Source: RCIO01 sp965232405 (GTDB lineage: Bacteria > Pseudomonadota > Alphaproteobacteria > Rhizobiales > Rhizobiaceae). From it: a stretch of 64,000 nt of DNA. The notes below the pieces were generated by a model. It did no database searches and was not told the DNA's origin. It saw only the letters and a list, made by a program, of their open reading frames with translations. The first letter of the stretch is position 1, and each line of letters opens with the position of its first letter. This document shows, piece by piece, positions 8,429-17,660 of this stretch. A program made the translations under genes and the position numbers. Location: the NCBI GenBank assembly GCA_965232405.1, contig OZ246966.1:310001-374000 (forward strand), in the 5' to 3' direction.

Positions 8429-10906
8429 TCAGTCCCGGCGCGGCAGTTGCGGAACGGTTGTCCGCTGTTTGCCGTTGTCGCCGTCCTTGCCGTTGCTTTT
8501 CTTCGGCGCCGACTTGGCGGTTGCGGCCTTGCGCGTGCTCGCCTTGCGCGCGGTCTTCTTCTTCGGCTTGCCGCCTTCCGGCTCTTCCTTTTTGGGCTTC
8601 ACCGGCTGGTCGTCGGCAATCGGCTCGAGCTTGAGGCCGGTCTCGCCGGTCTCCTTCTTCTCGACCACGACGCGGACAGTTCCGCCCTTCTTCAAGCGCC
8701 CGAACAGCACCTCGTCAGCCAGCGGCTTCTTGATGTGCTCCTGGATGACGCGGGCAAGCGGACGCGCGCCCATGCGTTCGTCGTAGCCCTTTTCTGCCAG
8801 CCAAGCGATGGCCTCGTCTGCAAGGTCGAACGTGACCCGGCGCTCGGCAAGCTGCGCCTCGAGCTGCATGACGAACTTCTGCACCACCTGATGGATCACC
8901 GGCACCGGCAGCGAGCCGAACGGAATGATCGCATCGAGACGGTTGCGGAATTCGGGCGAGAACAGGCGGTTGATCGCCTCCATGTCGTCGCCTTCGCGCT
9001 TCGACGAGCCGAAGCCGATCGCCGCCTTTGCAAGGTCGGCCGCGCCGGCATTGGTGGTCATGATCAGGATCACATTGGCGAAGCTGATCTGCTTGCCGTT
9101 GTGGTCGGTCAGCTTGCCGTGATCCATCACTTGCAACAGGATGTTGAACAGGTCCGGATGCGCCTTCTCGATCTCGTCGAGCAGGAGCACGCAATGCGGA
9201 TGCTGGTCCACACCGTCGGTCAAAAGACCACCCTGGTCGAAGCCGACATAGCCGGGCGGCGCACCGATCAGCCGGCTGACTGTGTGCCGCTCCATATATT
9301 CCGACATGTCGAAGCGTAAGAGTTCCACGCCGAGCGACGCCGCAAGCTGCTTGGCGACTTCGGTCTTGCCGACACCGGTCGGGCCGGAGAACAGGTAGGA
9401 GCCGATCGGCTTCTCCGGTTCGCGAAGGCCGGCGCGCGCCAGCTTGATCGCCGAGGCAAGAGCGGAAATGGCCGTGTCCTGGCCATAAACGACGCGCTTC
9501 AGTTCCTCGTCGAGGCTGGCAAGCACCTTCTCGTCATCGGCCGATACCGTCTTCGGCGGAATGCGCGCCATCGTCGCGATCGTCGCCTCGATCTCCTTCA
9601 CGTTGATCGTCTTGCGGCGCTTGTTCTCCGGCACCAGCATCTGGGAAGCGCCAGTCTCGTCGATCACGTCGATCGCCTTGTCGGGCAGCTTGCGGTCGTT
9701 GATGTAGCGCGATGAAAGCTCCACCGCCGCCTTGATCGCGTCATTGGTGTATTTGACCTGATGGAAGTCCTCGAAATAGGGCTTCAATCCCTTCATGATC
9801 GCGATTGCGTCGTCCACCGTCGGCTCGTTCACGTCGATCTTCTGGAACCTGCGAACCAGCGCCCGGTCCTTCTCGAAGAACTGGCGGAACTCCTTGTACG
9901 TGGTCGAGCCGATGCAGCGGATCGTGCCCGAGGACAGCGCCGGCTTCAAAAGGTTGGAGGCGTCCATGGCCCCGCCCGACGTTGCGCCCGCACCGATCAC
10001 GGTGTGGATTTCGTCGATGAACAGGATTGCGCCGGGAAACTCCTCGAGCTCCTTCACGACCTGCTTCAGCCGCTCTTCGAAATCGCCGCGGTAGCGCGTT
10101 CCGGCAAGCAGCGTGCCCATGTCGAGCGCAAAGATCGTGGAATTGAGCAGCACCTCCGGCACTTCGCCCTCGACGATGCGCTTGGCCAGACCCTCGGCAA
10201 TCGCCGTCTTGCCGACGCCGGGATCGCCCACATAAAGCGGATTGTTCTTGGAACGCCGGCAAAGCACCTGGATGGTGCGGCTGATTTCCGGTTCGCGCCC
10301 GATCAGCGGGTCGATGCGCCCCGCCCGCGCCTTCTGGTTGAGGTTGATGCAGTAAGCCGACAGCGCGTCCTGCTGCTTCTTCTTGCCGCCCTCTTCGGCG
10401 CCGGCCTCACCCTGGTTCTCTGCGCTGTCCTCGGTGCCGCGTGCAGCACGCGCGTCGCCCGTGCCCGGACGCTTGGCGATGCCGTGGCTGATATAGTTGA
10501 CCGCATCGTAGCGGGTCATCTGCTGTTCCTGCAGGAAATAGGCCGCGTGGCTTTCCCGCTCCGCAAAGATGGCGACGAGCACATTGGCGCCCGAAACTTC
10601 CTCGCGTCCCGAGGACTGGACGTGGATCACCGCGCGCTGGATGACGCGCTGGAACCCGGCCGTCGGCTTGGAATCTTCGTCGTAGCCTGTCACCAGATTG
10701 TCGAGCTCAGTGTCGACGTAGCTGATCAGCGTTTGCTTCAGATCGTCCAGATCGACATTGCAGGCGCGCATGACCGCCGCCGCGTCCTGGTCGTCAACCA
10801 GCGCCAGAAGCAGATGTTCGAGCGTCGCATATTCGTGGTGGCGCTCATTGGCGAATGTAAGCGCCTGGTGAAGCGCACGTTCCAGGCCCTGGGAGAAAGC
10901 CGGCAT
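8429..10906 (-). CDS. clpA: ATP-dependent Clp protease ATPase subunit ClpA
   Basis: The protein has 825 residues. The order is an N-domain (residues 1-140, MPAFSQGLERALHQAL), a D1 AAA+ module with Walker A GDPGVGKTAIAEGLA, and a D2 module with GPTGVGKTEVAKQLA and Walker B LLLDEIEKAHPD. An IGF tripeptide in KAAIGFGSSK is the ClpP-docking loop. About 65 residues of Lys/Ala/Pro-rich sequence (KPKKEEPEGGKPKKKTARK onward) extend past the usual ClpA end. ClpA unfolds substrates for ClpP. ClpS is encoded just upstream (13 bp), which identifies ClpA rather than ClpB or ClpC. Confidence 0.96.
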   Translation of the reverse strand: MPAFSQGLERALHQALTFANERHHEYATLEHLLLALVDDQDAAAVMRACNVDLDDLKQTLISYVDTELDNLVTGYDEDSKPTAGFQRVIQRAVIHVQSSGREEVSGANVLVAIFAERESHAAYFLQEQQMTRYDAVNYISHGIAKRPGTGDARAARGTEDSAENQGEAGAEEGGKKKQQDALSAYCINLNQKARAGRIDPLIGREPEISRTIQVLCRRSKNNPLYVGDPGVGKTAIAEGLAKRIVEGEVPEVLLNSTIFALDMGTLLAGTRYRGDFEERLKQVVKELEEFPGAILFIDEIHTVIGAGATSGGAMDASNLLKPALSSGTIRCIGSTTYKEFRQFFEKDRALVRRFQKIDVNEPTVDDAIAIMKGLKPYFEDFHQVKYTNDAIKAAVELSSRYINDRKLPDKAIDVIDETGASQMLVPENKRRKTINVKEIEATIATMARIPPKTVSADDEKVLASLDEELKRVVYGQDTAISALASAIKLARAGLREPEKPIGSYLFSGPTGVGKTEVAKQLAASLGVELLRFDMSEYMERHTVSRLIGAPPGYVGFDQGGLLTDGVDQHPHCVLLLDEIEKAHPDLFNILLQVMDHGKLTDHNGKQISFANVILIMTTNAGAADLAKAAIGFGSSKREGDDMEAINRLFSPEFRNRLDAIIPFGSLPVPVIHQVVQKFVMQLEAQLAERRVTFDLADEAIAWLAEKGYDERMGARPLARVIQEHIKKPLADEVLFGRLKKGGTVRVVVEKKETGETGLKLEPIADDQPVKPKKEEPEGGKPKKKTARKASTRKAATAKSAPKKSNGKDGDNGKQRTTVPQLPRRD

Positions 10907-10919
10907 CGTTAAGCGGTCC

Positions 10920-11297
10920 TCATTTCTTTTCCATCACGCATTGCAGCGGATGCTGATTCTGTCGGGCAAAATCCATGACCTGGGACACTTTGGTCTCGGC
11001 CACCTCGAATGTATAGACCCCACACTCGCCCACACCGTGATTGTGAACGTGGAGCATTATCCGCGTTGCCGCTTCGCGGTCCTTCTGGAAAAAACGCTCC
11101 AGTACGTGAACGACAAACTCCATCGGTGTGTAATCGTCGTTCAGAAGCAGTACCCGGTACAGGCTGGGCTTCTTGGTCTTCGTCCGGGTGCGGGTAATGA
11201 CTGCCGTGCCGCGGTCGCCGCCGCCTGAGCCGGTGTCGTCATTGTCCCGTTCATTCATTGTCGCCACGGACTTCTTCGTGGCATCGTCGTTGAGCAT
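10920..11297 (-). CDS. clpS: ATP-dependent Clp protease adaptor ClpS
   Basis: This is a ClpS adaptor with the conserved core: PSLYRVLLLNDDYTPMEFVV, the VLERFF and HNHGVGECGVYTFEVAE segments, and the C-terminal QHPLQCVMEKK. The core binds N-degron substrates (Asp-Asp of LLNDDYTPM contacts the N-terminal residue) and hands them to ClpA. The basic stretch TRTRTKTKK precedes the core. Two starts are possible: ATG 11297 (125 residues, given here) or ATG 11258 (112 residues). It lies 13 bp upstream of clpA, a standard operon. Confidence 0.93.
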   Translation of the reverse strand: MLNDDATKKSVATMNERDNDDTGSGGGDRGTAVITRTRTKTKKPSLYRVLLLNDDYTPMEFVVHVLERFFQKDREAATRIMLHVHNHGVGECGVYTFEVAETKVSQVMDFARQNQHPLQCVMEKK

Positions 11298-11440
11298 AAC
11301 CCTGCCCTGGCATCGCGCGAGAAGGCCGTATGTAGGCCGTTCCCGACTGATTGTAAGCCTTGCGGTTGCGGTCACAATATGGCCGCATGGCCAGTTGCGG
11401 CAAGCCCCCGGAACGCCTATGTCGCCGCCATTCTTAACGC

Positions 11441-11470
11441 AAAAAACCCGGCCGTAACGATACGACCGGG
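11441..11470 (-). terminator. Rho-independent terminator of the phasin gene
   Basis: On the minus strand a 10-bp stem with one G-T wobble (11461-11470 with 11447-11456) and a 4-nt loop is followed by six T residues (11441-11446). It lies about 45 bp past the phasin stop. Confidence 0.8.
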
Positions 11471-11512
11471 CTCTTGCGCGGACCTTGCGATCCGCAGCGT
11501 TCGAATGGGTGC

Positions 11513-11842
11513 TTACTTCGCCTTGGCGACAGCGTTCTCGAACGGCTTGTAGGCGTCCTTTGCCATTTCGGCATAGATGTCGCCCATCTTGGTCGCCTGC
11601 GAAACGAAGCCCTCATAGGCCTGCTTCACATAGTCGGTCTGGATCTCGATGGCCTTGTCGAGCGACTTGGCGGAGAACAGCTTCTCCATCGTCGACGTGC
11701 CATTCTCCCACGACTTCTTGGAGTATTCGCCGGCTTCGGTGGCGAGCGTCTGCATGCTCTTCGACAGCGAGGCGGCGCTCTTCAGGCCGGTGTCGACAAA
11801 CTCCTTGCCGAGTTTGGTGGTGTCTTCGAAAGACTGCATCAT
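11513..11842 (-). CDS. Phasin family protein
   Basis: The protein has 109 residues and begins MMQSFEDTTKLGKEFVDTG. It is a small amphipathic helical protein with the Phasin_2-type pattern (AASLSKSMQTLATEAGEY, TSTMEKLFSAKSLDKAIE, YVKQAYEGFVSQATKMGD). Phasins coat polyhydroxyalkanoate granules and control their size. GAAAGGAA precedes the ATG. A strong promoter with two TGC-N3-GCA operators sits upstream and a clean terminator downstream, so it is a monocistronic unit, probably controlled by PhaR. Phasin-like proteins can also have non-granule roles; the operator supports the polymer link. Confidence 0.87.
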   Translation of the reverse strand: MMQSFEDTTKLGKEFVDTGLKSAASLSKSMQTLATEAGEYSKKSWENGTSTMEKLFSAKSLDKAIEIQTDYVKQAYEGFVSQATKMGDIYAEMAKDAYKPFENAVAKAK

Positions 11843-11902
11843 TGGGGCGTTCCTTTCAGGTATTGGCCGCCGCGACAGCGGACATATCCTGTCGCGTTTT
11901 GT

Positions 11903-11943
11903 TGCAATGCACAAAAGATAGTGTGCACTGCACAAAATGTCAA
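11903..11943 (-). promoter_or_regulatory. Phasin promoter with two PhaR-like operators
   Basis: On the minus strand a consensus -35 TTGACA (11938-11943) and -10 TATCTT (11915-11920) are spaced by 17 bp. Two direct copies of TGCAMTGCACAAAA (plus strand) lie at 11903-11916 and 11924-11937, 21 bp apart, or two helical turns. One copy fills the -35/-10 spacer exactly; the other covers the -10 edge and the start site. TGC-N3-GCA is the core of PhaR/PhbF sites known to repress phasin genes. Repression by PhaR is inferred from this placement. Confidence 0.75.
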
Positions 11944-12105
11944 TGGCCTGCCGCTGGGTCAGTCACGTCAACTCATAAACTGCACGCAAAAACGTAAACC
12001 TCCCGGTCACCATAAACGGATTGGTAACGACGGCTGCAGTATCGTCGGTCTTACGACGTGGCACAGCGCGGCCATGCCTGAAATCGAGATCAGACGGGTG
12101 TTCCA

Positions 12106-13476
12106 GTGCGTCAGGCGTATTCCAGGGCCGGGGTTGGGCCCGCCCTTGCAGCAAGGGCATTCATTTCACTTTTGATGGCCATGATACTGGTGTTCGCCGC
12201 AGCGCAGAACGCCTCGGCCAATCCCAAATATTCAGCGATCGTGGTCGATGCCAAGACGGGCAAGACGCTCTTCGCCCGTTATGCGGACTCGCCGCGCTAT
12301 CCTGCCTCGCTGACCAAGATGATGACCCTCTACATGGTCTTCGAGGCGCTCGCCAATGGCCATATCAGCAAGTCAACCAAGATCACGATCTCAAAGAATG
12401 CGGCAGCTGAACCGCCATCCAAACTTGGCCTCAAGCCCGGATCGACCATTTCGGTCGAAAACGCGATCCTGACGCTGGCAACCAAATCCGCCAACGACAT
12501 TTCGACGGCCGTCGGCGAATATCTGGGCGGTTCGGAAACCAAGTTCGCCGAGATGATGACGCGCAAGGCGCGCGCACTCGGCATGAAGTCGACCACCTTT
12601 CGCAACGCGCACGGCCTGCCTAATAAGCACCAGAAGACCACGGCGCGCGACATGGCGATCCTTGGCATCGCACTGCGCGAGCACTTCCCGCAATATTACG
12701 GCTATTTCTCCACACGCGTCGCCACCGTGGCCGGCAAGCGCCTGGCCAACCACAACCGGCTGCTTGGCCGCGTGAAGGGCATGGACGGCATCAAGACCGG
12801 CTACACCCGTGCATCCGGCTTCAACCTCGTTTCGTCCGTAGAAACCGATGGTCGCTCGATCGTGGCCGTCGTCATGGGTGGCCGCACCGCCGCCACCCGC
12901 AACGCCCACATGACCGAGATCATCGCCAAATTTCTGCCGCGCGCCTCGCGCCGGGGCCGTGGCAACCTCGTTGCCGCGCGGCGAACAATCGAACCCACGC
13001 GACCCGTCGCCGCCAGCACGGCACGCTTTGTACTGCCGACAGTCAACGCGCCTACCCCGGACTCGCGGCCGGTAAACAGCATCGACAGGAACGATGTGCC
13101 CGACGTCCAGGTAGCAGCGGCGGCTTCCGCCGCCCCCCAACCTTATCCTGCAGCCCGTGCGCCCGAGGTCGAGATCGATCAGCCCGCACAAGGCGACGTC
13201 GACATGGTCGAAACGTCATCGACCATTCCCGATGGCTGGGTCGTTCAGGTCGCATCGCTGACCAGCGAAGCAGAAGCCCTCGCCTTCCTCGACCAGACGA
13301 GCAGCCATGCCGGCAGCATTCTTGCCGGCGCAGTGCCCTTCACCCAGCAGTTCACCAAGGACGGAACGCTTTACTGGCGTGCACGCTTTGGTGGTTTCGC
13401 CTCGAAGGGTGCCGCGCGCCAGACATGCAGCGCACTCAAGAGCCGTGACATCGCCTGCTACGCAGTCGAGCAGTAG
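12106..13476 (+). CDS. D-alanyl-D-alanine carboxypeptidase with C-terminal SPOR domain
   Basis: The protein has 456 residues. A signal peptide (hydrophobic stretch about residues 18-38) leads into a class A low-molecular-weight PBP (peptidase S11) domain. Its motifs are SxxK in PASLTKMM (near residue 69), SxN in KSANDIS, and KTG in GIKTGYTR. A Pro/Ala-rich linker follows, then a SPOR-type domain (residues about 375-456, beginning GWVVQVASLTSEAEALAFLD) that binds septal denuded peptidoglycan. The enzyme trims the terminal D-Ala in the periplasm, probably at the division site. The GTG start lacks a clear ribosome site; the next candidate (ATG 12175) would cut the signal peptide. Confidence 0.9.
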   Translation: MRQAYSRAGVGPALAARAFISLLMAMILVFAAAQNASANPKYSAIVVDAKTGKTLFARYADSPRYPASLTKMMTLYMVFEALANGHISKSTKITISKNAAAEPPSKLGLKPGSTISVENAILTLATKSANDISTAVGEYLGGSETKFAEMMTRKARALGMKSTTFRNAHGLPNKHQKTTARDMAILGIALREHFPQYYGYFSTRVATVAGKRLANHNRLLGRVKGMDGIKTGYTRASGFNLVSSVETDGRSIVAVVMGGRTAATRNAHMTEIIAKFLPRASRRGRGNLVAARRTIEPTRPVAASTARFVLPTVNAPTPDSRPVNSIDRNDVPDVQVAAAASAAPQPYPAARAPEVEIDQPAQGDVDMVETSSTIPDGWVVQVASLTSEAEALAFLDQTSSHAGSILAGAVPFTQQFTKDGTLYWRARFGGFASKGAARQTCSALKSRDIACYAVEQ

Positions 13477-13516
13477 CCACAACCAGTCTCCGGTCAGTTT
13501 TTAGTCGATGGAGAAT

Positions 13517-14212
13517 TCAAGCGTGTTTAGACAGCAGAATGTCTTTGGCCGCATTGATGCGGGCGGCGAGAAAAGAGGAGCCGCCGAGATCGGGGTGCAG
13601 ACGCTGCATCAGGCGGCGGTGCGCCTTGCGGATATCCGCAGAGGAGGCACCCGGCTCAAGACCAAGGATCTTGTAGGCTTCCTCCTCAGTCACGGAGCCA
13701 GAACCCGCCGCTGCGCCCTCCCCCATGCCGGCATTCGCCTCAGCGTTGTTGCGCCAGACGGGAAATCGGCCGTCAAGATAGGTCTCCAGCAGCTGTAGAC
13801 TTTCGGCGTCCGTCGCCAGTTCTCTGTGGAGGATAAGCAGGTCCTCCAGCGAAAGCGCGTTCAGCTCGCGCCCCTCCATACTGCCTGCCAATACGACACC
13901 TTCCAGTCCTCCAGTATCGTGGTCGAGCTCCATTTCCAGCGCCGCCGTGCGCACATGCGAACGGCCGCCGGGGCTGAGCTTGGCCGGGCGCCGGGCGCGT
14001 CCGCGCAGATACCACGCCGCGGCGGTCGTCAGCAGCAGTCCGGCAAGACCGCCGCGCCCGACAAGCAGTGAGCCAACGCCCAGCACCGCAAGCGTCAGCG
14101 GCCCGGCCAGACGAATTGAACTGGCAAGGTAGGCCGGATTGGCCCGCACGAAGACAAGCGCAAACAGCACCGCGACAAGAAGCGCCGCCGACAAATAGAG
14201 CATGAAGCTCAT
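13517..14212 (-). CDS. Membrane-anchored DnaJ-domain protein
   Basis: The protein has 231 residues. Hydrophobic N-terminal helices (residues about 4-20 and 35-67) precede a basic RGRARRPAK segment, a middle acidic region, and a C-terminal J domain. The J domain has EEEAYKILGLEPGASSADIRKAHRRLMQRLHPDLGG, listed here by its key HPD near residue 209. J domains stimulate the DnaK ATPase. The layout resembles Tim14/DjlA-type membrane co-chaperones. Its ATG overlaps the stop of the upstream VWA gene (ATGA), so the two are translationally coupled. The client is unknown. Confidence 0.83.
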   Translation of the reverse strand: MSFMLYLSAALLVAVLFALVFVRANPAYLASSIRLAGPLTLAVLGVGSLLVGRGGLAGLLLTTAAAWYLRGRARRPAKLSPGGRSHVRTAALEMELDHDTGGLEGVVLAGSMEGRELNALSLEDLLILHRELATDAESLQLLETYLDGRFPVWRNNAEANAGMGEGAAAGSGSVTEEEAYKILGLEPGASSADIRKAHRRLMQRLHPDLGGSSFLAARINAAKDILLSKHA

Positions 14213-14934
14213 GCCTGCTTGCCTTTCAGATGCTCGATCATCTGCCGATCCTCCGGCCGGCCCCGCGCCTCAAGCGCCCTCAACCCGCCTGTCGCATAAA
14301 CGGCCACTGCCGACAGCAGCCGCGACAGGGTCGCAGCGGAGTTGCGGTCGAATCGAAACCACGCGCCCTTGGTCAGTCGCACCAGTTCCTTCAGCCCCGA
14401 CTCGGCCACCGCGTCATGTCCTTCCTGGAACGCGAATATGGGCACACCGTGAAGCCCGAGCTCGCCGGCCTTTGCGGCCAGCATGTCGATCTCCTCTTCC
14501 ATCGCGTCGCCGATATAAACCAGCGCATTGACCTTCTCGCGCCCGGTTTCCTTCAGCGCATGCGCCAGAACCTTGCCGATCTGCGTGCGCCCGCCCCGGC
14601 AGTCGATGCCGGTCATCAGCTTCTTGAGAGCACTGGTGTCGGCGACGAATCGCGAGGCACGGCATTCGCCGAAGCCGCGAAAATAGACGAGTTGAACGTC
14701 GAGCTTGCCGGTCTTTCCAACCGCGTCGAACATCTGCGCCTGCAATTCGCAGGCGAGATCCCATGTCGGCTGCCGGCTCATCGTGGCGTCCAGGGCCAGG
14801 ATCAGCCGGCCCTTGCCCTCGCCGGATACCGCCAGCGCCCGCGCCTGTCGCACAAATGCGTCGATCTCCGATCCGCTGGACCGCGCTGGCGTATCTTGTG
14901 CACCCGAGCGCACAGGGGGCTTGGAAGTGTTCAT
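14209..14934 (-). CDS. VWA-like domain protein, unknown function
   Basis: The protein has 241 residues. It has a von Willebrand A-like fold pattern: GRLILALDATMSRQPTWDLA gives the DxTxS metal-site form near residue 50, with later TDTSALKK-like and CRGGRTQIGKVLAHAL segments and LVYIGDAMEEE. It has no signal peptide. It is encoded directly upstream of, and overlapping, the DnaJ-domain gene. Conserved pairs like this suggest a joint chaperone-type or assembly role, but that is inference. ATG 14934 was preferred to a TTG two codons earlier. Confidence 0.75.
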   Translation of the reverse strand: MNTSKPPVRSGAQDTPARSSGSEIDAFVRQARALAVSGEGKGRLILALDATMSRQPTWDLACELQAQMFDAVGKTGKLDVQLVYFRGFGECRASRFVADTSALKKLMTGIDCRGGRTQIGKVLAHALKETGREKVNALVYIGDAMEEEIDMLAAKAGELGLHGVPIFAFQEGHDAVAESGLKELVRLTKGAWFRFDRNSAATLSRLLSAVAVYATGGLRALEARGRPEDRQMIEHLKGKQA

Positions 14935-15007
14935 GGACAAAAGATGTGACGCGCAGGCGTCGCTGGCAAGGCCCGGCGTCAGTACAACCTGACCGGGGAT
15001 GCGAAAC

Positions 15008-15946
15008 TCAGTTCACGAAAATGTCGGGCAAGGCGATCGGCCGGCTGATCGCTTCGGCATAACGCTTGCGCAGCATTGCCCGCTTGCGGCCCACTTCGTC
15101 GGTCGGCAGGCGTAGCGCACCAATCAGTTGCCTGATCTCCTGCCGTGCCGCCAGATGCGACAGCGTCGGCTTGGTGCCAAGGATATGCTCTTCGAAATCG
15201 TCGAGCGCGGTCAACCCGATGGGGAAGAACTCGCGGAACACGACGCGCTCCGAAATGCCGTCTGCGATGCGGAAGCCAAGCTGGATTGACAGGTTGCGAA
15301 GGCAGGAATCGATCTTCTGCTCGTTGCGCGAGGAGATCGACGCCATGCGGTTGCGCACCACGATCCAGTCGAGAATGGAATTGTCAGTCTGCCTGCGCTG
15401 GCGCCGCGCATCGCGGGCGGCCGAGGCGTATTGCGACAGGTCGAGGATTTCGTGGCTGATCGGGTCGATGCGTGCCAGCACGTCGAAATCGACGAAGCTG
15501 TCATTCATCGGCGTCACCAGCGTGTCGGCGATACGATGCGCCATGCGGTTCAGGAACGTGTCGGAACCGGGCGTATCGATGACGACGAAATCGTGATTGT
15601 CCTGAATCTCGCCCAGCCCTTCGGTGAGCTGGCGAAACTCCTCGCTTTCGGTGTCGGCCACCGTCTCGCGGTTCGCCGGCGGCACATGAAAATGGCTCGG
15701 TGCGGGGAGCTCGATACGGGCCTGCTTGGCCCAGCGTTTGCGGTTCTCAACATAGTGAGTGAGGGAAAGCTGCCGCCCGTCGAGATCGACGGTCGCAACA
15801 CTGTAGCCGGACTTCAGCAACGCGACGGCAATGTGCATCGCCGTGGTCGATTTGCCCGACCCGCCCTTTTCGTTCCCGCAGACGATGACATGCGCAGTGT
15901 TATGCGCCCTCTCGTCCGCGTGCCCGTTAACGCCCGACAAGAACAT
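15008..15946 (-). CDS. mipZ: Division-plane positioning ATPase MipZ
   Basis: The protein has 312 residues. It is a ParA/MinD-type ATPase with the deviant Walker A GNEKGGSGKSTTAMH, then VATVDLDGRQLSLTHYVENR, FVVIDTPGSDTFLNRMAH and TLVTPMNDSFVDFDVLARID. These, with WIVVRNRMAS and GFRIADGISERVVFREFFP, are characteristic of MipZ rather than other ParA proteins. MipZ forms a gradient from ParB at the poles and blocks FtsZ away from midcell. The ATG was chosen because GGAG lies about 8 nt upstream. It is monocistronic here. Confidence 0.95.
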   Translation of the reverse strand: MFLSGVNGHADERAHNTAHVIVCGNEKGGSGKSTTAMHIAVALLKSGYSVATVDLDGRQLSLTHYVENRKRWAKQARIELPAPSHFHVPPANRETVADTESEEFRQLTEGLGEIQDNHDFVVIDTPGSDTFLNRMAHRIADTLVTPMNDSFVDFDVLARIDPISHEILDLSQYASAARDARRQRRQTDNSILDWIVVRNRMASISSRNEQKIDSCLRNLSIQLGFRIADGISERVVFREFFPIGLTALDDFEEHILGTKPTLSHLAARQEIRQLIGALRLPTDEVGRKRAMLRKRYAEAISRPIALPDIFVN

Positions 15947-16082
15947 GAACCCGTACTCCCAACCAGGGAAATAATGGCGCGTTTCCGCTTTGCGATCAAT
16001 AACAAAGGCGACGTGCCGCCAGAGGGCCGTGCGCATGGTAAAGCAAGATGGTTAGTGCGACAGGCGTTTGACGGTTTGCCTG

Positions 16083-16523
16083 CTAAAGCAGGCCGAGTTC
16101 CGCCAGCTCATTACGCAAATGGCCGGGCATTGCGGCAATATCGGCATCGGACGCCATGTCTGCCGGGGCCTCGTTGGCCTTCAGATAGCGCCATCCCTGA
16201 AACGCGCGGCGCGGCTGCCACTGGGTACGCTGCACTTTCGGCTCAAGCACAAGATAGCAGCGGCCGATGCCTTCCCGGTCGGTAAAGGGCCGGACTTCGA
16301 CAATGCGCTGCCGGCATTGCACCTGCCCCTTGATCACCCAATAAAGCGATCCTCCATCCATCAGTTCGTCGACCCGCTTCGGCACCATCCTCGTGATGTG
16401 AAACGGCTCGCGCGGAACGCCGGTTCCGGCGCGTGGCTTGTCAGCAATGCGGCCGGCAATCCACTCTTCCAGATCTTCAACGCTCTCCGCACCGACGCAA
16501 AGCTTGATCAGATGAAGGGTCAT
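16083..16523 (-). CDS. DUF1489 family protein
   Basis: The protein has 146 residues and spans one DUF1489 domain, an alphaproteobacterial family of unknown function. Typical segments are MTLHLIKLCVGAESVEDLEEW, RMVPKRVDELMDGGSLYWVIKG and the GIGRCYLVLEPKVQRTQWQ stretch. It has no membrane or secretion signals. A 6-bp GC-rich hairpin surrounds its stop codon (16078-16093), but without a strong T-tract. Confidence 0.85.
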   Translation of the reverse strand: MTLHLIKLCVGAESVEDLEEWIAGRIADKPRAGTGVPREPFHITRMVPKRVDELMDGGSLYWVIKGQVQCRQRIVEVRPFTDREGIGRCYLVLEPKVQRTQWQPRRAFQGWRYLKANEAPADMASDADIAAMPGHLRNELAELGLL

Positions 16524-16628
16524 GGGACTTGGTTTAGTCCGGGCGGCGGCGGCGTCAATGAGCCACCGGCTTTTCCACAGCCCGCATCGCAGTCACAAAT
16601 CGGTATGCGTCCTGGCCATCAAGCGGGT

Positions 16629-17660
16629 TCATCTGTTGCCGTTCACGACCGAGCGGAAACGCTGACGATAGCGCGAGGGCGTTACACCGGTCCGCCGCTT
16701 GAACATGCGGCGAAAGAAGGTCGGGTCCTGATATCCGATGGCATAGGCTATCGCGTCCGGTGCGTCCCCGGTCGTTTCAAGCATCTGCTTCGCCTCCTCC
16801 AATCTGAGCGCCTGCACGTAGTCCACAGGCGCATAGCCGGTCGCGGCCTTGAAGCGGCGCTTGAAGGTACGCTCCGGCAAAGCGGAGCGCTGGACCATGC
16901 GGGCGACAGGATTGGGGGCAGCATAGTGTTCGGCGATCCAGCTTTGGCAATCGGCGATCACGGGATCGTCGTGGCTGCGTGGCCGGCCGAGCGCCGAAAA
17001 GACCAGCTGACCCTCGCTGCGGTCGCCGAGAAGATAGACCTTGGCAATCCGCACCGCCTCCGCCTCGCCGCAGAAGCGCGCGATGAGATAAAGCGCAAGA
17101 TCCTCCCACGCGGCCGAACCACCGCTGGTGACGATCCTGTGCTCGGGCCCCGCAGGGCACAATATGCGTTCGGCACGCAGCTTCACATCGGGATAGCGGG
17201 CGCAAAACGTGTCGACCGCACTCCAGTGGGTCGTTGCCTCGTGGCCGTCCAGCAGGCCCGCCTCCGCCAGCAGCACCGAGCCAGTGCAAACGGAACAGAC
17301 AATGGCGCCGGCTTCATATTGGGCTCGCAGCCAGCTTTTCTCCTCATTCCATTCGTCTGCCACCGAGAGACCGCGCGTCAGGTCGAGATCCGACACGATG
17401 ACGATATCGACATGGCCTGCATCCGACAGTGCCGCCTGCGGCGCGATGGGAACACCGACGGGCGAGACAAAGGGGGCCCCGTCTTTGCTCACGATACGTG
17501 GCTCGATGCGTCGCACATGCGCTTCCTCGCCGGTGATCTGGCTCCAGATCACGCCGACACTGGACAAGACCTCGATCAGTCCGTGCAGCGCTGCCGGCGT
17601 GGTCTCCCGCACCGCCAGCAGGCTGATGACTACAGGCCGATTGTTGTCTCCGCGTTGCAC
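16629..17660 (-). CDS. GlxA-type AraC family regulator with DJ-1/PfpI domain
   Basis: The protein has 343 residues. Residues about 8-190 form a DJ-1/PfpI (glutamine amidotransferase-like) domain, with the nucleophile-elbow region IVCSVCTGSVLLAEAGLLDG. Residues about 225-335 are an AraC DNA-binding domain with two helix-turn-helix motifs (ALPERTFKRRFKAATG and DAIAYAIGYQDPTFFRRMFKRRTG). GlxA-like regulators usually sense a metabolite, and several control nitrogen or quaternary-amine genes. It is divergent from the methyltransferase gene across 107 bp, so that pair is a likely target. Confidence 0.9.
   Translation of the reverse strand: MQRGDNNRPVVISLLAVRETTPAALHGLIEVLSSVGVIWSQITGEEAHVRRIEPRIVSKDGAPFVSPVGVPIAPQAALSDAGHVDIVIVSDLDLTRGLSVADEWNEEKSWLRAQYEAGAIVCSVCTGSVLLAEAGLLDGHEATTHWSAVDTFCARYPDVKLRAERILCPAGPEHRIVTSGGSAAWEDLALYLIARFCGEAEAVRIAKVYLLGDRSEGQLVFSALGRPRSHDDPVIADCQSWIAEHYAAPNPVARMVQRSALPERTFKRRFKAATGYAPVDYVQALRLEEAKQMLETTGDAPDAIAYAIGYQDPTFFRRMFKRRTGVTPSRYRQRFRSVVNGNR

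Noticed and set aside
16078..16093. Hairpin around the DUF1489 stop codon as a terminator
   Set aside because: The stem is only 6 bp, overlaps the coding end and lacks a T-tract.
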